A stretch of 55,241 bases of DNA. Source: Prevotella sp. GTDB taxonomy: Bacteria; Bacteroidota; Bacteroidia; Bacteroidales; Bacteroidaceae. The notes under the pieces were generated by a model, which saw nothing but the letters and a program-made list of their open reading frames with translations, was not told the origin of the DNA and did not search any database. Positions 51,831-55,241 of this stretch are shown here, one piece after another (the first letter of the stretch is position 1; each line of letters begins with the position of its first letter). The stretch is from assembly GCA_016281815.1 (NCBI GenBank), contig JAEEJK010000081.1, positions 1-55,241 on the forward strand, written 5' to 3'. The translations under genes were made by a program, and so were the position numbers.

Positions 51831-54512
51831 CTATCTCTTGAGCATCTTCTTGCCGTTACGGATGACGATGCCCTTGTAATCGGCACCTACCTTCATGCCC
51901 ACCACATTGTAGATGGCGCCATCGGCAGCTTGTTCTTCGGCGTTCACCAACTCGATGCCGTCTCCCTCGATGAGGATGAGTTCTATCTTGTCGATGTTGC
52001 AGTAAGGACTGTTGATGGTGATGCGCATGATCTGCTCGCCAGCCTCCAGGCGGGTGTTGATTTTGCCCTCAAACGCCTTGTAAGTGTCCCAACTGTTGTT
52101 GCCTGTTTGTGACACATTCACCTTGCAGAGGTTGGTAACCTTGCCATCCTTGACGAGACCCAAGGTGAAACCAGAACCAGTGGAGCCAGAAGAGGCGGTT
52201 GCCTTATAGGAATACTTGCCACCCTCCTTCACGTTGACGGTGTACTCCAGCCATTCGTCAGTAGCGGTGTAGCCGATAACATAGCCACCGTTTCCGGAGA
52301 CGATGTCTACACCCTCGCTGTCGGAACGATAGGCCGTGGTACCCTCGTTCTGGGAATCAGAATCATGATAGGTGAAGCCCTCGCCTCCCCTGTCGAAGTT
52401 CTCTGCCTCGATGACACCCGGTATCTGGATGATGCCCTTGTGCGGAGTACGCTTGTTGTTGACCAACAGTTCCAGTTTTGCAATCTTCGACTCCCTGCCC
52501 TCTGCATCGGTGGCGATAGCCATATAGGCAAAGGTACCCTTGGACGTCGGCTTGTACTCATACACAAACGGTTCTTGGGTAAGTGTCTTCACCAGCACTT
52601 GGTTGAGATACAGCTTCACATTGGCAATAGTGCTGTTGGGCGAGGAAGCCTCCACCTTGATGGCGGTATTGGTATTGATGACCGCAGGCGACGGGTCAGA
52701 AGAAATGGCAATCTTGATATCCTCATCCACATCGATGCGCTTGAATTCAATCTTGTCGATATTGCAGCTGCTGCCCTTGATATTAAGGCGGATAACTTGC
52801 TGTCCCTCCTCCAGCGGGATGAGGAGACGGCCATGCACAGTGCGGTAGTTGTCCCAGTTGTTGGATTGCACGCAGGGCACGGGAATGACATCTGTAAGAG
52901 TGGTCAGTCCCTCCTTGGTGCTGAGTGCCAAACTGATAGAGGAGTTATTAGCACCCGATGAGACGGTGGCGTCATAGGAATACAGGCCAGCCTCCTTCAC
53001 GTTGACAGTGTACTCCAGCCATTCACCCTGAGAAGTGTAGCCGATGGCATAGTTGTTATTGCCATTGACGATATCGACACCCTCGCTGTCGGAACGGTAT
53101 ACGCTGGTGCCCTCGTTGGTGTTGTCGGAGTCGTGATAGGTCATACCCTCAGCACCCTTGTCGAAGTTCTCTGCCTGCAGCGTGCCTGGGATCTCGATGA
53201 CACCCTTGAAGGTCTCGCGGGGGTTGTAGACCTTGAAACCAGAGTAGCGCACATACTCGGAGCCATCGGTGGCCACCACCACCGCCTTCACGTCATGTCT
53301 GCCACCGTCGGTGGGCGTGAATTCCGTGGCATAGGGAGCCTCTTTCAGGGTAGTGATAAGTTGGTCTTTCACATAGACATCGATATGGTCGATTGTCTTG
53401 GTTCTCAGTGAAGCCCTGATGGTGATGGGCACCACGTCGCCCTTGGAGACGGCCAACGGATTGCACTTCACATAGACTGAAGCCTCTTTCTTCATACCGG
53501 GGAAGGGACTCTTGGCGTTCTTGGCGGCATCGCTCTTCATATACTCACGCAGCCAAGTCATGGCAGGACGGTCCTTACCATCGCGGATGAGGCCAGAGTT
53601 GCCATCAGTGGTCCAGGTGGCACCATAGATGTATCCCCAAAGGGTAATGCCAGCGCAGTAGTCAGACTCCCACATATAGGGAATCTGCTCCGAGTAGCGC
53701 TGCTTCTGCAGTGCATCGTCAGAGGTGCCGATATCATATTCCGTGCTGTACATTGGCATCTTGAGGGCATTCTGTATCTTTGTCATGGCCGACTTGAAGT
53801 TGCTCAGGCTCATGTCGGTGAGGTCATGGCTCTGGCATCCGTAAGCATCGATGGGCGCACCGGCGTCACGAAGGGTTCTTACGAGGTCGATGTACTGGTC
53901 GATCTGCCACTGGAAGGTGTTGTAGTCGTTGTAAATGAGGATGGCATTCGGCCAGCGCTCATGGGCCATCTCAAAAGCCTTGATGATCCAGTCGAAACCT
54001 GTTGCTCCGTCTCCGCCCAAAGCGGCCTTGTAGGGAGCGGGCTGGTGGCCGGCTACCGCCTCGTTGACCACATCGATAATCTCAAGATTGGGATAATGTT
54101 TTGCCACGGCATCAAAATACTCCTCAATGGCCTTTGTCTGCTCTGAAGTCGACAAGCTGTTGACCCATGAAGGATACTGGGCTCCCCAGATGAGGGTGTG
54201 GTACTTGAATGGGAAGCCGTGCTGCTTGGCATAATTGGCAGACCTGTCTGCATTGCCAAAATTGAAAGAACCACGGCGGGAACCCTCAATGGCATCCCAT
54301 TTGGTTTCATTCTCAGGTGTAATTTGGTTCCAAAGTTTGTAGAAAGGCTCCACTCCGCCTCCGGCATCCACATTGTACCTGGTGGTGATGTTACCCAAGA
54401 ACTTGTCGGGGTTGGTGGACAACTGCGCCTGGCTCTTCACCGGAAAAAGGAGAGCAGCGAGTCCCAACATTCCCACAGACATCCATCTCTGGAAATGGTT
54501 TTTGATTCTCAT
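51831..54512 (-). CDS. GH10 endo-beta-1,4-xylanase with two CBM6 modules
   Basis: 893 residues from the ATG at 54512 (a start at 54530 adds six residues). Signal peptide ends PVKSQAQ. The GH10 barrel covers about 30-335: acid/base E151 in IIDVVNEA, nucleophile E258 in YSTEYDIG (usually TELD), and TPENETKWD near 66. Then an immunoglobulin-like linker, CBM6 copy 1 (about 440-595, GTLQAENFDKGAEGMTYHDS), a second Ig-like linker and CBM6 copy 2 (about 695-840, GVIEAENFDRGGEGFTYHDS); the two are clearly duplicated. The end YNVVGMKVGADYKGIVIRNGKKMLKR is a type IX sorting tail. It stands alone, with its own promoter. Confidence 0.95.
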   Translation of the reverse strand: MRIKNHFQRWMSVGMLGLAALLFPVKSQAQLSTNPDKFLGNITTRYNVDAGGGVEPFYKLWNQITPENETKWDAIEGSRRGSFNFGNADRSANYAKQHGFPFKYHTLIWGAQYPSWVNSLSTSEQTKAIEEYFDAVAKHYPNLEIIDVVNEAVAGHQPAPYKAALGGDGATGFDWIIKAFEMAHERWPNAILIYNDYNTFQWQIDQYIDLVRTLRDAGAPIDAYGCQSHDLTDMSLSNFKSAMTKIQNALKMPMYSTEYDIGTSDDALQKQRYSEQIPYMWESDYCAGITLWGYIYGATWTTDGNSGLIRDGKDRPAMTWLREYMKSDAAKNAKSPFPGMKKEASVYVKCNPLAVSKGDVVPITIRASLRTKTIDHIDVYVKDQLITTLKEAPYATEFTPTDGGRHDVKAVVVATDGSEYVRYSGFKVYNPRETFKGVIEIPGTLQAENFDKGAEGMTYHDSDNTNEGTSVYRSDSEGVDIVNGNNNYAIGYTSQGEWLEYTVNVKEAGLYSYDATVSSGANNSSISLALSTKEGLTTLTDVIPVPCVQSNNWDNYRTVHGRLLIPLEEGQQVIRLNIKGSSCNIDKIEFKRIDVDEDIKIAISSDPSPAVINTNTAIKVEASSPNSTIANVKLYLNQVLVKTLTQEPFVYEYKPTSKGTFAYMAIATDAEGRESKIAKLELLVNNKRTPHKGIIQIPGVIEAENFDRGGEGFTYHDSDSQNEGTTAYRSDSEGVDIVSGNGGYVIGYTATDEWLEYTVNVKEGGKYSYKATASSGSTGSGFTLGLVKDGKVTNLCKVNVSQTGNNSWDTYKAFEGKINTRLEAGEQIMRITINSPYCNIDKIELILIEGDGIELVNAEEQAADGAIYNVVGMKVGADYKGIVIRNGKKMLKR

Positions 54513-54600
54513 TGCGTAGAATTGTTTCATATGAAAGTTAGTTATTTGAAAAATGATTATTCATGTACAGCAAACCGACACGCACTGCCGGAATTTATTG

Positions 54601-54630
54601 CAAAAATAGCGAATGCCGATGCTTTACAAA
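54601..54630 (-). promoter_or_regulatory. GH10 xylanase promoter
   Basis: On the minus strand TTTG (54627-54630) and TATTTTTG (54601-54608) are separated by 18 bp, slightly short. The leader is about 80 nt. Confidence 0.65.
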
Positions 54631-54698
54631 AATAAATCTTCGATTTATTTGTCCCAATTTACATAACACATTATAAAATGTAACTTTTTATAAAGTGC

Positions 54699-54720
54699 GC
54701 TCGAACCCAAGACCTACTGC
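54699..54720 (-). repeat. tRNA-Arg 3'-half, partial copy C
   Basis: Matches the tRNA from the 3' side of the anticodon stem (GCAGTAGG) through TTGGGTTCGAGC, then diverges; the acceptor strand is missing. It is preceded on the minus strand by ATCCCCCTACCAAAGC. Confidence 0.85.
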
Positions 54721-54740
54721 GCTTTGGTAGGGGGATAAAG

Positions 54741-54776
54741 CAAAACTCCCTGCAAAAATGCAAGGAGTTTTAAACG
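54741..54776 (-). terminator. hairpin between partial tRNA copies B and C
   Basis: On the minus strand AAAACTCC-TTGCA and TGCAG-GGAGTTTT pair and are followed by GCTTTAT. Sequence differs from the GGCGGGA hairpins after the other copies. Confidence 0.7.
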
Positions 54777-54811
54777 TGATTCCGTTGGGGCTCGAACCCA
54801 AGACCTACTGC
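54777..54811 (-). repeat. tRNA-Arg 3'-half, copy B
   Basis: Identical to the tRNA from GCAGTAGG in the anticodon stem to the discriminator base. The 5' half is absent and replaced by ATCCCCCACCAAAGC. Confidence 0.9.
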
Positions 54812-54856
54812 GCTTTGGTGGGGGATAAAAAAGGCGAGACTTACATCCCGCCAATG

Positions 54857-54891
54857 TGATTCCGTTGGGGCTCGAACCCAAGACCTACTGC
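54857..54891 (-). repeat. tRNA-Arg 3'-half, copy A
   Basis: Same segment as copy B, 80 bp away from it and 81 bp from the intact tRNA. Followed by a GGCGGGA/TCTCGCC hairpin and T-tract. Confidence 0.9.
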
Positions 54892-54908
54892 GCTTTGGTG
54901 GGGGATAA

Positions 54909-54935
54909 AAAAAGGCGAGACTTACATCCCGCCAA
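54909..54935 (-). terminator. tRNA-Arg terminator
   Basis: On the minus strand GGCGGGA-TGTAAG-TCTCGCC is followed by seven T, just 3' of the tRNA. The same hairpin follows copy A at 54829-54855. Confidence 0.85.
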
Positions 54936-54937
54936 TG

Positions 54938-55011
54938 TGATTCCGTTGGGGCTCGAACCCAAGACCTACTGCTTAGAAGGCAGTTGCTCTATCCAGCTGA
55001 GCTACGGAACC
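54938..55011 (-). tRNA. tRNA-Arg (anticodon UCU)
   Basis: A 74-nt cloverleaf. Acceptor GGTTCCG pairs with CGGAATC (one G-U), D-arm GCTC/GAGC, anticodon stem CTGC/GCAG around loop CTTCTAA with anticodon TCT at 54975-54977, and T-arm with GGTTCGAG. CCA is not encoded. It reads AGA codons. The promoter is at 55026-55057. Confidence 0.97.
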
Positions 55012-55025
55012 ATCCAAATTGGGTG

Positions 55026-55057
55026 CAAAATTAGTGTTTTTTTTGTGGGCAGCCAAA
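55026..55057 (-). promoter_or_regulatory. tRNA-Arg promoter
   Basis: On the minus strand TTTG (55054-55057) and TAATTTTG (55026-55033) are separated by 20 bp, a full consensus match. The mature 5' end is 14 bp downstream of the -7 box. Confidence 0.8.
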
Positions 55058-55207
55058 TTATTTGAGAATTATTTTTCAAAGGATGGCAGAATCTTAGTTC
55101 ATGCAGAGTCAACCAGCAAGTGCAAGTTGTGTGCAAATTTATAAATAATGTTTGTAAAACTCTTCCTTAGGATTGCTATAATTGAGTTTTTTCCTTGGCC
55201 TTTTGTT

Positions 55208-55215
55208 TATTTTTG
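55208..55215 (+). promoter_or_regulatory. possible -7 box for a gene beyond the window
   Basis: TATTTTTG on the plus strand, followed by an ATG at 55217 that could open a frame leaving the window. The upstream TTG (55182-55184) is 23 bp away. Confidence 0.3.
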
Positions 55216-55241
55216 CCTGTATGGATGCGATTTTTTTGTCC

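Larger units (their letters stand above)
54513..54937. other. region between GH10 gene and tRNA-Arg: promoter plus tRNA-derived repeats
   Basis: No protein gene seen. 54601-54630 is the GH10 promoter. 54699-54937 is an array of three tRNA-Arg 3'-half copies with hairpins. Short frames through it are antisense translations of the tRNA. Confidence 0.75.

Noticed and set aside
54699..54891. Additional tRNA genes
   Set aside because: Only the 3' half is present in each copy; no 5' acceptor strand, D-arm or anticodon loop.
54856..55065. A 69-codon plus-strand frame with repeated IPLGLEPKTYC peptides
   Set aside because: It is the antisense translation of the tRNA-Arg gene and its copies, a common annotation artefact.

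Overview
This window looks like a chromosomal segment from a Bacteroidota organism, most likely a Prevotella-like member of the Prevotellaceae. The evidence is: two SusC/SusD pairs; secreted proteins ending in a KG(I/V)VI-NG-K tail typical of type IX secretion cargo in Prevotella; many lipoproteins with a cysteine lipobox; and promoters of the Bacteroidota type (TTTG, 19-21 bp, TAnnTTTG) rather than the sigma70 -35/-10 form. This assignment is inference from gene content; no marker gene was compared.

Layout. 152-8793 holds housekeeping genes: dnaE, diverging from a psd-pssA-DUF4834 phospholipid operon, then pyrH, a repeat-riddled DUF559 remnant, yraN-birA, and tadA. 8883-18184 (minus) is a first SusC/SusD locus with a large surface lipoprotein and a secreted M6 metalloprotease, which suggests peptide or glycoprotein use. 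18565-21881 carries a carboxypeptidase-regulatory-domain protein, a DUF3298 lipoprotein and a SPOUT RNA methyltransferase. 21865-39752 (minus) is a nearly complete beta-mannan utilization locus. In transcription order it has a secreted protein with two related predicted beta-sandwich modules, SusC, SusD, a surface glycan-binding protein, a BACON-GH5 endoglycanase, a GH5 mannanase, a CE7-like esterase, a GH26 mannanase, a GH130 mannosylglucose phosphorylase, a GPH symporter and a cellobiose/mannobiose 2-epimerase. 39935-51748 is mixed: MBL hydrolase, small lipoproteins, gluQ, a membrane protein, DUF4835-recN, a degenerate trypsin-like/TPR protein, a PepSY-like protein and an orphan C-terminal fragment. 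51831-54512 is a stand-alone GH10 xylanase with two CBM6 modules. A tRNA-Arg(UCU) at 54938-55011 is followed by three tandem copies of its own 3' half.

How the mannan genes fit together. Outer-surface GH5 and GH26 enzymes and the esterase would cut and deacetylate mannan. SusC/D and the binding proteins take up oligosaccharides. GH26 would release mannobiose in the periplasm, the symporter imports it, the epimerase converts it to mannosyl-glucose, and GH130 phosphorolyses that to mannose-1-phosphate and glucose. No HTCS, SusR, AraC or ECF regulator is encoded in the window.

The least ordinary signals are structural. Intergenic gaps hold many short tandem arrays, mostly with a period of 7 bp but with a different unit at each locus, plus two CTAGG arrays of period 10. 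Several palindrome families recur directly at gene ends and supply stop codons and C-terminal residues. A composite palindrome-plus-heptad element occurs three times. The tRNA-Arg 3'-half array resembles a used integration site. The head protein of the mannan locus (38133-39752) is the best candidate for an undescribed function.
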